Shown piece after piece: positions 17,183 to 27,129 of a stretch of DNA of 64,000 nt. The stretch covers positions 1-64,000 of the forward strand of contig QOQE01000006.1 in the NCBI GenBank assembly GCA_003331935.1, written 5' to 3'. Origin of the DNA: Alphaproteobacteria bacterium. Lineage in GTDB: Bacteria > Pseudomonadota > Alphaproteobacteria > Rhodobacterales > Rhodobacteraceae. The position numbers were made by a program, and so were the translations under genes. The notes beneath the pieces were generated by a model. That model ran no database searches. It was not told where the DNA came from and was given only the letters and a program-made list of their open reading frames with translations. Positions within the stretch are counted from its first letter, which is position 1. Every line of letters starts with the position of its first letter.

Positions 17183-17509
17183 AACTATCTTCTTCTGACT
17201 ACCAACAATAATGCTCAATCTTTTCGAGTTAGTATTCTCAATACTTTCGTTTCTATCCAAGAAGATAATTCTGGTATTAGCAGGGTACTCCATGGCGCCG
17301 AGAGCTGATTCAGGTTGCCCTACTAAAAAGCTCAAATTACGTGCTATGCACTGACCGTCATCAGTAAGCTTGACCTTATTACCAATCGTTGGGCCTGTAT
17401 AGGCCCCCGTAATATTTGATTGGTCGATATTGGTTTGGTTTGTCTGGCACGCTACTGCCAATAAACAAAAAGTTATAATAAAAAAATTTTTAACCACAGC
17501 TATCCTCAT
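17165..17509 (-). CDS. Small lipoprotein with peptidase-inhibitor I78-like domain
   Basis: 114 residues. The N-terminal signal (FFIITFCLLAVAC) ends in a lipobox with Cys21, so the protein is probably lipid-anchored. The mature part follows the I78 inhibitor pattern: a Cys, then LVGQPESAL, an Arg-Ile-Ile strand, KRLSIIV, and a terminal VYCG. I78 proteins inhibit serine peptidases or stabilise envelope proteins; the actual target is unknown. It lies 15 bases after acs and may ride on that transcript. It converges with dnaE2, with only 5 bases between the stops. Confidence 0.7.
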   Translation of the reverse strand: MRIAVVKNFFIITFCLLAVACQTNQTNIDQSNITGAYTGPTIGNKVKLTDDGQCIARNLSFLVGQPESALGAMEYPANTRIIFLDRNESIENTNSKRLSIIVGSQKKIVSVYCG

Positions 17510-17524
17510 TGATTTTAATTCACT

Positions 17525-19471
17525 TTAAAGTTTCTTACGATTAGCAATCAGATCATCAACGACAGCAGGTTCTGCTAAGGTAGATGTATCACCTAAATTG
17601 CTAAAATCATCCTCAGCAATTTTTCGCAAAATTCTTCTCATTATCTTACCTGATCTGGTCTTTGGGAGACCTGGAGAAAATTGAATGATATCGGGTTTGG
17701 CGATAGGACCGATCTCCTTCCTAACCCAATTCTGTAACTCCTTCAAAAGCTCATCAGAACTTTTTTCTCCAGACATCAAAGATACATATGCATATATCCC
17801 TTGGCCTTTAATCGGGTGAGGGAACCCGACTACTGCACTCTCGTTAACTTTTGGGTGAGCAACTAAAGCACTTTCAATTTCTGCAGTTCCCATTCTATGA
17901 CCTGAAACGTTTAGAACATCGTCAACTCTTCCGGTTATCCAATAATACCCGTCCTTATCCCTTCTGCAGCCATCACCTGTAAAGTAATAGCCTTTAAAAT
18001 CATTGAAATAAGTTGAGACAAACCTTTTGTGGTCCCCAAAAACAGTGCGCATCTGCCCTGGCCAACTATCCTTAATAACCAAAACACCTTCACACTCTTG
18101 ATCGGTAATCTCTTTACCAGAGTTTGGATCGAGAATCGCAGGTTGAATACCAAAAAAGGGTAAAGTAGCAGACCCCGGCTTAGTTGTTGTAGCCCCTGGT
18201 AAAGGTGTAATAAGAATTCCTCCCGTTTCAGTTTGCCACCAAGTATCAACTATTGGGCAGTTATTTTTACCGACTACCCGATTATACCATTCCCATGCTT
18301 CAGGATTAATAGGTTCTCCAACAGTACCTAAAATTCGAATGCTAGATAAATTATTTTTGTTTACAAATTCGTCACCTAACCCCATCAAAGCCCTTATAGC
18401 TGTTGGAGCCGTATAAAATTGATTTACCTTATATTTTTCACATATTTGCCAAAATCGTGATGCGTCAGGATAGGTAGGAACGCCTTCAAACATCAGGGTA
18501 GTTGCTCCATTTGCTAAAGGTCCGTAAACAATATAAGTATGACCAGTCACCCAACCTACATCAGCAGTGCACCAATAAACATCTCCATCATTATAATCAA
18601 AAATAAATCTATGTGTTATTGAAGCGTACAGAATATAGCCGGCAGTTGAATGCAAAACACCCTTAGGTTTACCAGTTGAGCCGGAGGTATATAGGATAAA
18701 GAGCGGGTCCTCTGCATTCATAGGCTCAGGGGGACAAACTGTGCTCGCTTCATCCATTAAATCATTCAACCAGAAATCACGCCCTTCCTTCATACTCACT
18801 TCAGTTGAGGTTCTCCGTAAAACAAGAGCCGTGATGTCACCGGCTATATCTAAAGCCTCATCAACGTTCTTTTTCAAAGGAGTTTGTTTTCCACCTCTTG
18901 GTGCTTCATTCGCAGTAATCACTGCTTTAGCACCACAATCAATAATTCGGCTTGCGAGGGCTTCCGGAGAAAAGCCTGCGAAAACAACAGAGTGTATAGC
19001 CCCAACTCTGGCACACGCTAGCATAGCATAAGCGGCTTCAGGAACCATAGGCATGTAGAGGATTACTCTATCCCCTTTCTTTATACCTCGGCTTTTTAGA
19101 ACGTTCCCGAATCTACACACATTTTCATGTAGTTCTCTATACGTTACCTCTTTAGAAACCCCTGGCTCATCACCTTCCCATAATATTGCGACTGCTTCAC
19201 TTTTGTCTTCTAAATGTCTATCTATACAGTTTTCAGATACATTAAGTACACCATCTTCAAACCACTTTATGGAAACATCAGGATAGGAGTATGAAACATT
19301 TTTGACTTTAGAAAATTGTTTCTGCCACAGTACTAGATTACGCGCCTGCTCGTGCCAAAACGCTTCAGGATTTTCAACTGACCTTTTGTACATTTCTTGG
19401 TATTTTGTTGTATCGATTAGCGCTTTATTGGAAATTTCTTCCTTTGGTTGATATCCTTCTACGGTTTTCAT
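17525..19471 (-). CDS. acs: Acetyl-CoA synthetase (AMP-forming)
   Basis: 648 residues, the normal length. Acs activates acetate via acetyl-AMP to acetyl-CoA. The adenylate motif [15 protein letters not shown] is present, as are the Acs-specific TWWQTETGG and the C-terminal catalytic lysine Lys609 in TRSGKIMRR, the site of regulatory acetylation in known Acs enzymes. In this window it would supply acetyl-CoA for the ethylmalonyl-CoA genes at 48-57 kb. It follows the aminotransferase gene by 46 bases. Confidence 0.96.
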   Translation of the reverse strand: MKTVEGYQPKEEISNKALIDTTKYQEMYKRSVENPEAFWHEQARNLVLWQKQFSKVKNVSYSYPDVSIKWFEDGVLNVSENCIDRHLEDKSEAVAILWEGDEPGVSKEVTYRELHENVCRFGNVLKSRGIKKGDRVILYMPMVPEAAYAMLACARVGAIHSVVFAGFSPEALASRIIDCGAKAVITANEAPRGGKQTPLKKNVDEALDIAGDITALVLRRTSTEVSMKEGRDFWLNDLMDEASTVCPPEPMNAEDPLFILYTSGSTGKPKGVLHSTAGYILYASITHRFIFDYNDGDVYWCTADVGWVTGHTYIVYGPLANGATTLMFEGVPTYPDASRFWQICEKYKVNQFYTAPTAIRALMGLGDEFVNKNNLSSIRILGTVGEPINPEAWEWYNRVVGKNNCPIVDTWWQTETGGILITPLPGATTTKPGSATLPFFGIQPAILDPNSGKEITDQECEGVLVIKDSWPGQMRTVFGDHKRFVSTYFNDFKGYYFTGDGCRRDKDGYYWITGRVDDVLNVSGHRMGTAEIESALVAHPKVNESAVVGFPHPIKGQGIYAYVSLMSGEKSSDELLKELQNWVRKEIGPIAKPDIIQFSPGLPKTRSGKIMRRILRKIAEDDFSNLGDTSTLAEPAVVDDLIANRKKL

Positions 19472-19517
19472 TTCTTTAATCCTAATTTAATTACACCAAT
19501 AAAAATCCTTGCTAGTT

Positions 19518-20696
19518 TTAGATAACATTTGCAATCGCACTTGCTAAATAATTTATCACGTCTTTACGTAAACCCGCTACATTTATTCTACTATCAGAGA
19601 CCATATATATACCATAATCTTTTCTTAAGAACTCAACTTGCTCAGAAGTTAACCCTAATTTAGAAAACATTCCTCTATGTGCACTAACGAAACTAAAACG
19701 ATCTGATTTTGTTTCTCGATGTAATTCTGATGAAAGCCTTTCTCTCAAATCCAACATATTCATACGCATTTCTTCCAGCTCTTCTTTCCATAAAAGCTTG
19801 AGAGTATTATCCTCCAGTATTTGATTAACTACCGCTGCCCCGTGATCAGGAGGGAAAGAAAATGTAAGGCGGTTCAATGATTTTAGGTTATCTTGAACTA
19901 CAGACTTCTTTGATGCCTCTGAAACAACAATAGCTACGCCAACTCTGTCTCTATAAACGCCAAAATTTTTTGAACAAGACACTGCAATCATTGCCTCTTC
20001 TACATTTTTAATGAGATAATTTAGGCCCTCAACATCTTCATTCAATCCGTCTCCAAAACCTTGATATGCGAGATCTATAAAAGGTAAAACATTTTTTTCC
20101 TGGATCAATTGGGTTAAATCCACCCATTGCTCCAAGCTTAAATTAGCTCCAGTTGGGTTATGACAACATCCATGCAATAACAAAATATCATTTTCTTTCA
20201 TGTTATTTAAGTCGTGAACCATTCTGTCAAAATTTACCTCACATGTGATCTCATCAAAATAATAGTAAGAACTCGAATTCATGCCTAGGTGTGTTAAAAT
20301 AGCCTGATGATTGGGCCAACTTGGGTTAGAAACCCACACATTTCCAACACTCTTTGTAGCTCTTGCTAAAAGAAGAAGTTGGTGTAATGCTCCAGTGCCC
20401 CCAGGTGCTTGCGCATATGATAGCCTTTTCTTATCCACAGAATTATTTAAGACTAATTCTCCTATATTTCTGGAGAATTCAATCGAACCAATTAAACCAA
20501 CATAACTTTTACTATCCTGCAACTTGTGTAGTACTTCCTCACTTTTTTTTACAGCTTTCATTATAGGTGTAGCTCCCACTGCATTCTTATAAACACCAAC
20601 ACCTAAATCTAACTTATTTGTTCTTGTATCCTCAGCGTACTGAGACATTAACTCCATTATTTTATCTGATGGTTGACTTTTTAATTGCTCAAACAC
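19518..20696 (-). CDS. Aspartate/aromatic amino acid aminotransferase (class I, AspC/TyrB type)
   Basis: 392 residues. The N-terminus (FEQLKSQPSDKI, then LDLGVGVYKN) is typical of the AspC/TyrB subgroup. The PLP lysine is Lys243 in SCSKNFGVYRDRVG, with NPTG at 180-183. It transfers amino groups between aspartate or aromatic amino acids and 2-oxoglutarate; which substrate dominates cannot be decided from sequence. Only 2 bases separate it from the GNAT gene upstream, so the two are very likely co-transcribed. Confidence 0.9.
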   Translation of the reverse strand: MFEQLKSQPSDKIMELMSQYAEDTRTNKLDLGVGVYKNAVGATPIMKAVKKSEEVLHKLQDSKSYVGLIGSIEFSRNIGELVLNNSVDKKRLSYAQAPGGTGALHQLLLLARATKSVGNVWVSNPSWPNHQAILTHLGMNSSSYYYFDEITCEVNFDRMVHDLNNMKENDILLLHGCCHNPTGANLSLEQWVDLTQLIQEKNVLPFIDLAYQGFGDGLNEDVEGLNYLIKNVEEAMIAVSCSKNFGVYRDRVGVAIVVSEASKKSVVQDNLKSLNRLTFSFPPDHGAAVVNQILEDNTLKLLWKEELEEMRMNMLDLRERLSSELHRETKSDRFSFVSAHRGMFSKLGLTSEQVEFLRKDYGIYMVSDSRINVAGLRKDVINYLASAIANVI

Positions 20697-20698
20697 TA

Positions 20699-21259
20699 TT
20701 AATACTCCTTTTTTTCCGATTCAGACCACACACTTCTCTTGTGTTGCTCTGTTTTGTATATGTTAAAGCCAGCTTTTTGATAAAGAGGAAGGGCACTCTT
20801 ATGATCTAGCGTATTTGTATTAACCGTTAATGTTTTTACATTACCTCTTTCAATTACTAATTGAAAAACTTCATTCATCATTGCTTTCCCTAAGCCTTTA
20901 CCAGTTACGTCATCAAACAATCCAAAATACGCCAAGTCACATAGAGATAATTGCCTATAGTCTAAAACAAAAAAACCTTTAGGCGCTCCTTTTAAAATGA
21001 GAGAATACAAAACAACATTATCGTTAGATAAAAAGCTTTCCAAAATTTTCCTTTCAGATCGCAACCAATCGGTCCACTCATATTTACGACCAACCTCTTT
21101 ATAAAGATATAAAAAGTAAGACGGATTTGGCGCCATTGCCTTTAGGAAACTGAGATTATCGTTATTGGGAGCGTCTTCAAAAAACTTAATATCCTTCTTT
21201 TTTAAAGAAAGATATGAAACGGTATAGTTTAATATGCTACTTGCTTTTGCATGTTCCAT
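20699..21259 (-). CDS. GNAT-family N-acetyltransferase
   Basis: 186 residues. The acetyl-CoA binding motif A is seen in FDDVTGKGLGKAMMNEVF (Gly-x-Gly-Leu-Gly-Lys), followed by a family-like strand LTVNTNTLDHKSALPLYQKAGF. The N-terminal third is less conserved and gives no substrate clue. It lies between the sulfurtransferase and aminotransferase genes on the same strand, gaps 12 and 2 bases. The substrate could be a small amine or a protein N-terminus. Confidence 0.8.
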   Translation of the reverse strand: MEHAKASSILNYTVSYLSLKKKDIKFFEDAPNNDNLSFLKAMAPNPSYFLYLYKEVGRKYEWTDWLRSERKILESFLSNDNVVLYSLILKGAPKGFFVLDYRQLSLCDLAYFGLFDDVTGKGLGKAMMNEVFQLVIERGNVKTLTVNTNTLDHKSALPLYQKAGFNIYKTEQHKRSVWSESEKKEY

Positions 21260-21271
21260 TTGAGTTTACTA

Positions 21272-22096
21272 TTAAATTTTTCCCCATTCAGCCCAAGAGC
21301 CATCATATAATGATATTTTTGTACAGCCTATTTCGTCTAACGCTAAATATAAAACTGCTGCAGTTACTCCCGAACCGCAGGATGTAATTATATAATTATT
21401 AAAAACAACACCCTTCTGAGAAAAAATATCTAGGATCTCTTCCTTTTTTTTAAATGTGAAATCATCATTTAATAGTGTTTCATAGGGAACGTTAATTGAG
21501 CTTTCTATTGATCCAGATCGCAATCCACTTCTTGGTTCTGGATCTTTTCCCAAAAATCGCCCTTCAGAACGGGCATCAATTATTGAACAATGAATCAATT
21601 TAGTAGCTCTGAGAACATCATCACTATCAGCTACTAAGCTCTTATCCTCAAAGATGGTTAGGTGTCTAATTTCTTTAGCGGCTAGTTCAGCTGTAATCAA
21701 TCTATCTTCTTTAACCCACTTTGGAAATCCTCCATCAAGTACTACTACGTCAGAAAACCCAAATACTTTAAACATCCACCATAATCTCGCAGCGGACCTC
21801 ATTCCAAAGCCGTCATATATAACCACTTTATGCCCATCGCCGACGCCAAGCTTCCTCACAGTAGAATTAAACTTCTCCGATGGTGGCAACATATGTGGCA
21901 AATCAGTTTCGTCATCTTTTATCTTATCTATGTCAAAGAAACATGCTCCTGGAATATGGCTTTTTATAAATTCTTGCTCTGCATTTCTTTTCTCGTGTGG
22001 AAAATACCAGCTAGAATCTATTATTCTTATATCAGGCGCTTCCAAATGTTCTTCCAACCAGTCAGTGGAAACTATATTTTTGAAATCATTATCCAT
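21272..22096 (-). CDS. sseA: 3-mercaptopyruvate/thiosulfate sulfurtransferase (two rhodanese domains)
   Basis: 274 residues, tandem rhodanese domains (about 10-130 and 155-270). The active-site loop is CGSGVTA at 240-246, the form typical of 3-mercaptopyruvate sulfurtransferase rather than classical rhodanese. It moves sulfane sulfur to acceptors such as cyanide or thioredoxin. The N-terminal WLEEHLEAPDIRIIDSSW fits the family start. It lies 7 bases after smc on the same strand, so it could be translated from the same message. Confidence 0.9.
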   Translation of the reverse strand: MDNDFKNIVSTDWLEEHLEAPDIRIIDSSWYFPHEKRNAEQEFIKSHIPGACFFDIDKIKDDETDLPHMLPPSEKFNSTVRKLGVGDGHKVVIYDGFGMRSAARLWWMFKVFGFSDVVVLDGGFPKWVKEDRLITAELAAKEIRHLTIFEDKSLVADSDDVLRATKLIHCSIIDARSEGRFLGKDPEPRSGLRSGSIESSINVPYETLLNDDFTFKKKEEILDIFSQKGVVFNNYIITSCGSGVTAAVLYLALDEIGCTKISLYDGSWAEWGKI

Positions 22097-22103
22097 AAAA
22101 ACC

Positions 22104-25100
22104 TCAATTAATTAGCTCTTCTGCACGAGTGAGATCGACCCCAACCAATTGGCTTACCCCAGGTTCCATCATGGTAACACCAAACAATCTGTCCATTCTA
22201 GTGATAGTTATTATGTTATGGGTAATCACGATAAATCTTGTTGAGGTTTCTTTAGTCATAAAATCTAGTATATCACAGTATTTTTCAATGTTTGCATCAT
22301 CCAAGGGCGCATCAACCTCATCCATTAAGCAAATAGGACTTGGATTTGATAAAAATACAGCAAAAATTAACGCTAAAGCTGTTAACGTTTGTTCACCACC
22401 TGAAAGAAGTGAAATTGTTGTAACTTTTTTTCCTGGTGGTTGACACATTATTTCTAAACCGGCCTCTAAAGGATCTGTGCTATCTACCAAGGCAAGTTCC
22501 GCTTTCCCACCTTGAAAAAGTCTTGTGAAGAGTGTTTGAAATGTTTTGTTAACTTCATTAAAAGCCTCAATCAATTTTTGTCTTCCATCTTGATTGATAC
22601 TTTTAACCGCAGTATTTAACTTCTCAATAGCTTCAAGAACATCATTTCTCTCCGACAGTATAGTTTCCAGCTCATCACTGATCTCTTTGGCGTCTTGCTC
22701 AGCTCGTAAATTTACAGACCCAAGATTATCTCTAAATCTGATCTGTCTTTCTAACCTAGCCTCTATTTCTGGTTGAGAAAAATCCTTCATTTGATCATTT
22801 GAAAACTCATCCTGAAATTTTTCAAAATTTAAATTATATTCATTCTTTATTCTACCTTCCAGCTCAGCCAAATTTTCAGCCAAACTTTCTTTTTTGGTGT
22901 TAAATCTTACTTGATTTTCTTTTTCAACTCCAAGCTCCGTAATAAGTTCCCTATTTTTAATTTGCAACTTTCTCAGGTTCCCCTCGAAGGAGGCTAACTT
23001 ATCTCGGGCATCTACAAGCTCTGTACTGGTGGCCTCCACCCTTTTATCAAGAACCTCTTTTTTATTTACTAAATTTCCTGGAAGTGACGAGGTTTTTTTT
23101 ATCTCTGACTTGATTTTTTCTATTCTGGCTTGAATACCTGATCTTCTTTCAACAGCAATTTCTGACTGAGCCGTCCATTTAGATAGATTTAGTTCCAGTT
23201 CTTCTTTTCTATCTCTTAAAGAGTTTTTATGATCTGTAAGCTTATCAAAATTTGCTCTTTCATTTCTTAAATCTTCTCTTTGCTTGTCAAGGTCCTCTAG
23301 ATTATTAACAAGCGATAGGTGCTCTTTTTCGTTACTCTCTGAGACATTAAGATTTTCTTTATCGGTATCAAGCTCTTGATATATCTTAAGCTGCGCGCTC
23401 TCTTCTTTTATTTTCTTTTCGAGTGATATAATATTGTCACTAGCGATAGTACGCTGATTTTTAAGCCTTGCTATTTCACCTTCGAGGGCCTGCAGATCAG
23501 ACCCGGTTTTAGATAGGTTTGATCTCTCTATCTCCATATCTCCAAATAAAGAACTTGCTTTTTCCAGGACAACTTTTTTATTTTGCAAAGCCTCTATCTG
23601 GATATCTATTTCATTGAGGCTCTCTTGTATTTCGACTACTTTTTTTTGGTTTCTTATCCTTAAGGCATTTTTTGAAATTTCTCCCGTTGTATACCTTATA
23701 AATCCATCCCATCGCCACAGATCTCCTTCCTTAGTAATCAGTTGCTGGCCGGGAAGGAGCTTCTTACTCAAGTTATCACCTTCTTCCGTGGTTCTAACTA
23801 AACCAACGTGCTCAAGCAGATAGTTTAAAACATCAGCACCTTTAATGTGTGAAGACAGGGGGGGCAATCTTGGAAAATTTTTAACTATTTTATTATCGAC
23901 TTGACTATCAACAACCTTTTGCCAACCAGAACCTCTAATTTTTGAAATTTTTGGGTATTCCAACTCTGAAAAAAATAGTGCATCTAAGCAACGTTCATAT
24001 CCATTTTCGATTTCCAGCTCATCAAAAACAGTTTCCTGATCACTTTTCTTATCTAAAAGACTTTTTGATGCCTCGAGCTCAGACAAGCTTACTGCCTTCT
24101 TTGCATTAAGCTTATTAATTTCGTTATCAACAAAACCAATCTCGTCTTGATTTTTCTGAAAATCTTTTTCCTTTTGAGAAAGATTATGAGACTCGATTTG
24201 GTGTTCTCTATTTAGAGTCTCTTGTTCCGTTAACAAATCCTCAAGCTTCCTCTGTTCGTCCCGTTCAGCACTCTTTAATTTTTCAAGTGAGCCATTGAGC
24301 TTTTCTAGGCTTCGACTCAAGTTTGAAATATTGGAGAGATGATCTTCTCTCCTTTTTTCATTGAGAATTTTTTCGGCTTTCAAGTCGTTCAATCGATCTT
24401 GGATAGAATTATAACTATTGTCTACTGCCTCCATCCGTTTGGTGTTTTGTTCAATTGTTTCCTTTTGATTTTCAATTTTTTTATCAATGTCACAAAGTTT
24501 TTCATTTACTTCTTGCAGTAACGTATTTTGATCTGCCATATTATTTTGTGCATCTGCCATCAGCTGATCTTCTCTTTGTAAGTCAGCATCGCTTTGCGTC
24601 AATTGAGTTTTTAATTCATTAGCTTGTCTTTCTGACAAGTTAATTTCGTTCAATACAACTTGTCTTTCTAATAAAGTTTTTTGGTGTACTTCTGATTTTT
24701 CCTCAACGTCATTTTTTTTTGATGAAATATTTTCATTTTCAACCTCGATTTTTTCTTCCAGTTCACTGTTTTCACTCTCGAGGGTGGAGGATAATTTTAA
24801 ATTCTCTGTCAATGATATATCGACGGAGTTAATATCAGATCTCAAGCTCAAATATTGTTTTAGCAGCAACAGGCCTTTAAGCGTTCTAATTTCTTTAGAT
24901 AATTTTGCATACCTTTCTGCTTCTCTAGCTTGCTTTTCGATGGTCTTCAATTGCATCTCAAGTTGAGAAATTAAATCTTGAAGCCTTTCCAGATTTCTCT
25001 CTGCACCATTGAGTTTCAATTGGGCTTCATGGCGACGATGGTACAGTCCAGAGATTCCTGCTGCTTCTTCTAGAATTTTTTTTCTATCTTTAGGCTTCAT

Positions 25101-25562
25101 ATTTAAAAGCTCTGCAATCTGCCCCTGTTTTATAAGACTTGAAGAGTTAGAACCTGATGAAAAATCTGCAAATAGCGTCTGCACATCGCGTGCTCTTAAT
25201 TCTTTTCCATTTAGCTTGTAAGATGAACCTATCTCTCTCGTAATCTTTCTCGATATCTCCAGTTCTTTATGCCTGTTAAATTCACTAGACGCTCGTTGCT
25301 GTGAATTATCAATTTCTACTGTAACTTCAGCAAAGCTCCTTGGTGCTCTTCCTTCTACTCCCGCGAATATAACATCTTCCATTCCAGACGCTCTCATGGA
25401 GGATGGTCTACTCTCACCCATCAACCATTGAAATGCATCTATAATATTAGATTTGCCACAACCATTAGGCCCCACTATTCCAGTCAGACCGGGCAATATT
25501 TCTACCTCCGTAGAATCTACGAAACTTTTGAATCCTAGAAGTCGAAGTTTTGTAATCTCCAA
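22104..25562 (-). CDS. smc: Chromosome segregation protein SMC
   Basis: 1152 residues. SMC forms the ATP-driven condensin ring that organises and segregates the chromosome. The N-terminal head has Walker A GPNGCGKS at 31-38. Long coiled coils (about 170-500 and 670-960) flank a hinge near 520-660. The C-terminal head has the signature LSGGEQ at 1053-1058 and Walker B with CLMDEVDA. The start codon is TTG, chosen because METKL-type N-termini match relatives and AGGAAGAG lies 8 bases upstream. It heads the smc-sseA-GNAT-aminotransferase series. Partners ScpA/ScpB are not in the window. Confidence 0.95.
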   Translation of the reverse strand: MEITKLRLLGFKSFVDSTEVEILPGLTGIVGPNGCGKSNIIDAFQWLMGESRPSSMRASGMEDVIFAGVEGRAPRSFAEVTVEIDNSQQRASSEFNRHKELEISRKITREIGSSYKLNGKELRARDVQTLFADFSSGSNSSSLIKQGQIAELLNMKPKDRKKILEEAAGISGLYHRRHEAQLKLNGAERNLERLQDLISQLEMQLKTIEKQAREAERYAKLSKEIRTLKGLLLLKQYLSLRSDINSVDISLTENLKLSSTLESENSELEEKIEVENENISSKKNDVEEKSEVHQKTLLERQVVLNEINLSERQANELKTQLTQSDADLQREDQLMADAQNNMADQNTLLQEVNEKLCDIDKKIENQKETIEQNTKRMEAVDNSYNSIQDRLNDLKAEKILNEKRREDHLSNISNLSRSLEKLNGSLEKLKSAERDEQRKLEDLLTEQETLNREHQIESHNLSQKEKDFQKNQDEIGFVDNEINKLNAKKAVSLSELEASKSLLDKKSDQETVFDELEIENGYERCLDALFFSELEYPKISKIRGSGWQKVVDSQVDNKIVKNFPRLPPLSSHIKGADVLNYLLEHVGLVRTTEEGDNLSKKLLPGQQLITKEGDLWRWDGFIRYTTGEISKNALRIRNQKKVVEIQESLNEIDIQIEALQNKKVVLEKASSLFGDMEIERSNLSKTGSDLQALEGEIARLKNQRTIASDNIISLEKKIKEESAQLKIYQELDTDKENLNVSESNEKEHLSLVNNLEDLDKQREDLRNERANFDKLTDHKNSLRDRKEELELNLSKWTAQSEIAVERRSGIQARIEKIKSEIKKTSSLPGNLVNKKEVLDKRVEATSTELVDARDKLASFEGNLRKLQIKNRELITELGVEKENQVRFNTKKESLAENLAELEGRIKNEYNLNFEKFQDEFSNDQMKDFSQPEIEARLERQIRFRDNLGSVNLRAEQDAKEISDELETILSERNDVLEAIEKLNTAVKSINQDGRQKLIEAFNEVNKTFQTLFTRLFQGGKAELALVDSTDPLEAGLEIMCQPPGKKVTTISLLSGGEQTLTALALIFAVFLSNPSPICLMDEVDAPLDDANIEKYCDILDFMTKETSTRFIVITHNIITITRMDRLFGVTMMEPGVSQLVGVDLTRAEELIN

Positions 25563-25679
25563 AAAAACTCTTCCTTTTTATTTGAAAATTTTGATTATCA
25601 CCCTTATAACCTTCAGTAATAAATAAATCACTATAAAAAACACACCCTCTTTTTGCAATATAAGAGCAAAATTCACCTT

Positions 25680-25694
25680 GAACGTGGACGGAAC
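25680..25694. promoter_or_regulatory. GAAC-N7-GAAC repeat upstream of FMN reductase (candidate SOS box)
   Basis: GAAC at 25680-25683 and 25691-25694, exactly 7 bases apart, end 5 bases before the ATG at 25700, in the 137-base gap shared with smc. The position is like that of the box at imuB. No convincing -35/-10 pair for the plus-strand gene was found, so the link to expression is uncertain. Confidence 0.45.
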
Positions 25695-25699
25695 GCAGC

Positions 25700-26266
25700 A
25701 TGATGAAAACTACTACAATAGTCGGGATTTCTGGCTCACTCAGAAAAGCGTCCTCTAACACTAAATTACTAAAATACACTGAAAAGAAACTCAAAATGAT
25801 AAATACTGGAGTTCATTTTTCGCTCGGAAGTATCAATCTTCCCCTTTATAACGACGATCTAGAAAAAGAGCAGGGTGTACCAAAGAGCGTTACAGAACTC
25901 GGAGATCTTCTTGGCAGGGCTTCAGGAATAATAATATCAACACCGGAATACAATAAAGGCATTTCCGGCGCACTAAAAAATTGCTTTGATTGGATGTCTA
26001 GATTAAAGCCTAATCCCTTCACGTCAAAAACCATAGCAATACTGTCTGCTACCGACGGGCGATCCGGGGGAGAAAGGTGTCAATACATACTCAGACTGAG
26101 CCTTACTCCGTTTGACTGTAACATAATACAAAGCCCTGAAGTTTTAATTGGTCACTCAAGCAGTGCCTTTAATGAGGTTGGAGACCTAACTGATGCAAAA
26201 TCTAATAAATTACTTGATAAATTGTTAGAAAAGTTTCTTGCCCAATCTTCGGCACAGCACATATAG
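25700..26266 (+). CDS. NAD(P)H-dependent FMN reductase, flavodoxin-like
   Basis: 188 residues. The flavin phosphate loop GISGSLRKASSNTKLL (9-24) and the later strand SGIIISTPEYNKGISGALKNCFDW are characteristic of the YieF/ChrR/ArsH-type FMN reductase family. These cytoplasmic enzymes reduce FMN, quinones or chromate and can guard against redox stress. Two ATG codons lie in tandem at 25700 and 25703; either may be used. A GAAC-N7-GAAC repeat lies just upstream. The next gene starts 35 bases downstream on the same strand. Confidence 0.85.
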   Translation: MMKTTTIVGISGSLRKASSNTKLLKYTEKKLKMINTGVHFSLGSINLPLYNDDLEKEQGVPKSVTELGDLLGRASGIIISTPEYNKGISGALKNCFDWMSRLKPNPFTSKTIAILSATDGRSGGERCQYILRLSLTPFDCNIIQSPEVLIGHSSSAFNEVGDLTDAKSNKLLDKLLEKFLAQSSAQHI

Positions 26267-26301
26267 AATTCGACTCAATAATCTCATCTTGGTCAAATCA
26301 A

Positions 26302-27129
26302 ATGCTTACACAACAAGATATTCGAAAGAGTTTAAACAAATTTAAAGTAATTGAGGATACCGTTGATATTGCGAGATCACGGGTTGCTAAAAACTTTTTC
26401 CAGACAAATGACCTTGAATTAAAATTGGGTGCACCCCTGCCAAAGTATTGGCATTGGTTTTTTTGTTGGGAAACTGCTGAAGATCAACTTCTAGGTTTAG
26501 ATGGACATATTAAACCTGGAAACAACATAATTCCAGATACTGGTTTCCCAAGAAGAATGTGGGGCGGCAGTGAAATTAATTTTTTTGAACCACTAACGAT
26601 CGGAATGGAAATAACAAGAATTATTACTCTTGAAAGTATAAATTATAAAAGGGGCAATTCAGGTGAATTCTGTATAATTGAATTGAAGAATGAATTGAAA
26701 CATCATGAGAAAACACTTTTGATCGAACGGCAAAACCTAATATATTTACCTATCCGTAAAGCCTTTGATAAGGGGGCGTCCCAGCCCCATAATAATCTTT
26801 CTAAAAATTTTTTGGCTAGACGTTATACCGAAAATCAACTTTTTAAATATTCTGCTTTAACTATGAATAGTCATCGAATTCACTATGATTTGGATTATTG
26901 CAAAAATGTCGAACACTACCCTTCATTAGTCGTACATGGTCCGTTACTAGCTCAAAATTTAATTGACGCTGCGAACCAGAAGCTTGAAGGAGAGTTACGC
27001 TTTTTCAAATATAGAGCACTAAACCCTGTATTCGTCTCAGATGAATTTACGATTAACTTTTCAGACAATGGAGAGTTTTGGATTATGGATAAGTCTGGAG
27101 TTTTGTCTATGTCTGCAGTGGCATCATAA
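26302..27129 (+). CDS. MaoC/FAS1-like hydratase (C4-mesaconyl-CoA or itaconyl-CoA hydratase-like)
   Basis: 275 residues, two hot-dog halves. The N-terminal half (about 1-150) is of the FAS1-like dehydratase type (KYWHWFFCWETAEDQLLGLDGH, RRMWGGSEINFFEPL). The C-terminal half (about 165-275) has the catalytic-type string NSHRIHYDLDY at 190-200 and SLVVHGPLLAQNLID. This layout matches 3-methylfumaryl-CoA (C4-mesaconyl-CoA) hydratase and related itaconyl-CoA hydratases. No CoA-transferase or lyase partner adjoins, so the pathway is open. It ends directly against the TTG start of the EamA gene. Confidence 0.75.
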   Translation: MLTQQDIRKSLNKFKVIEDTVDIARSRVAKNFFQTNDLELKLGAPLPKYWHWFFCWETAEDQLLGLDGHIKPGNNIIPDTGFPRRMWGGSEINFFEPLTIGMEITRIITLESINYKRGNSGEFCIIELKNELKHHEKTLLIERQNLIYLPIRKAFDKGASQPHNNLSKNFLARRYTENQLFKYSALTMNSHRIHYDLDYCKNVEHYPSLVVHGPLLAQNLIDAANQKLEGELRFFKYRALNPVFVSDEFTINFSDNGEFWIMDKSGVLSMSAVAS

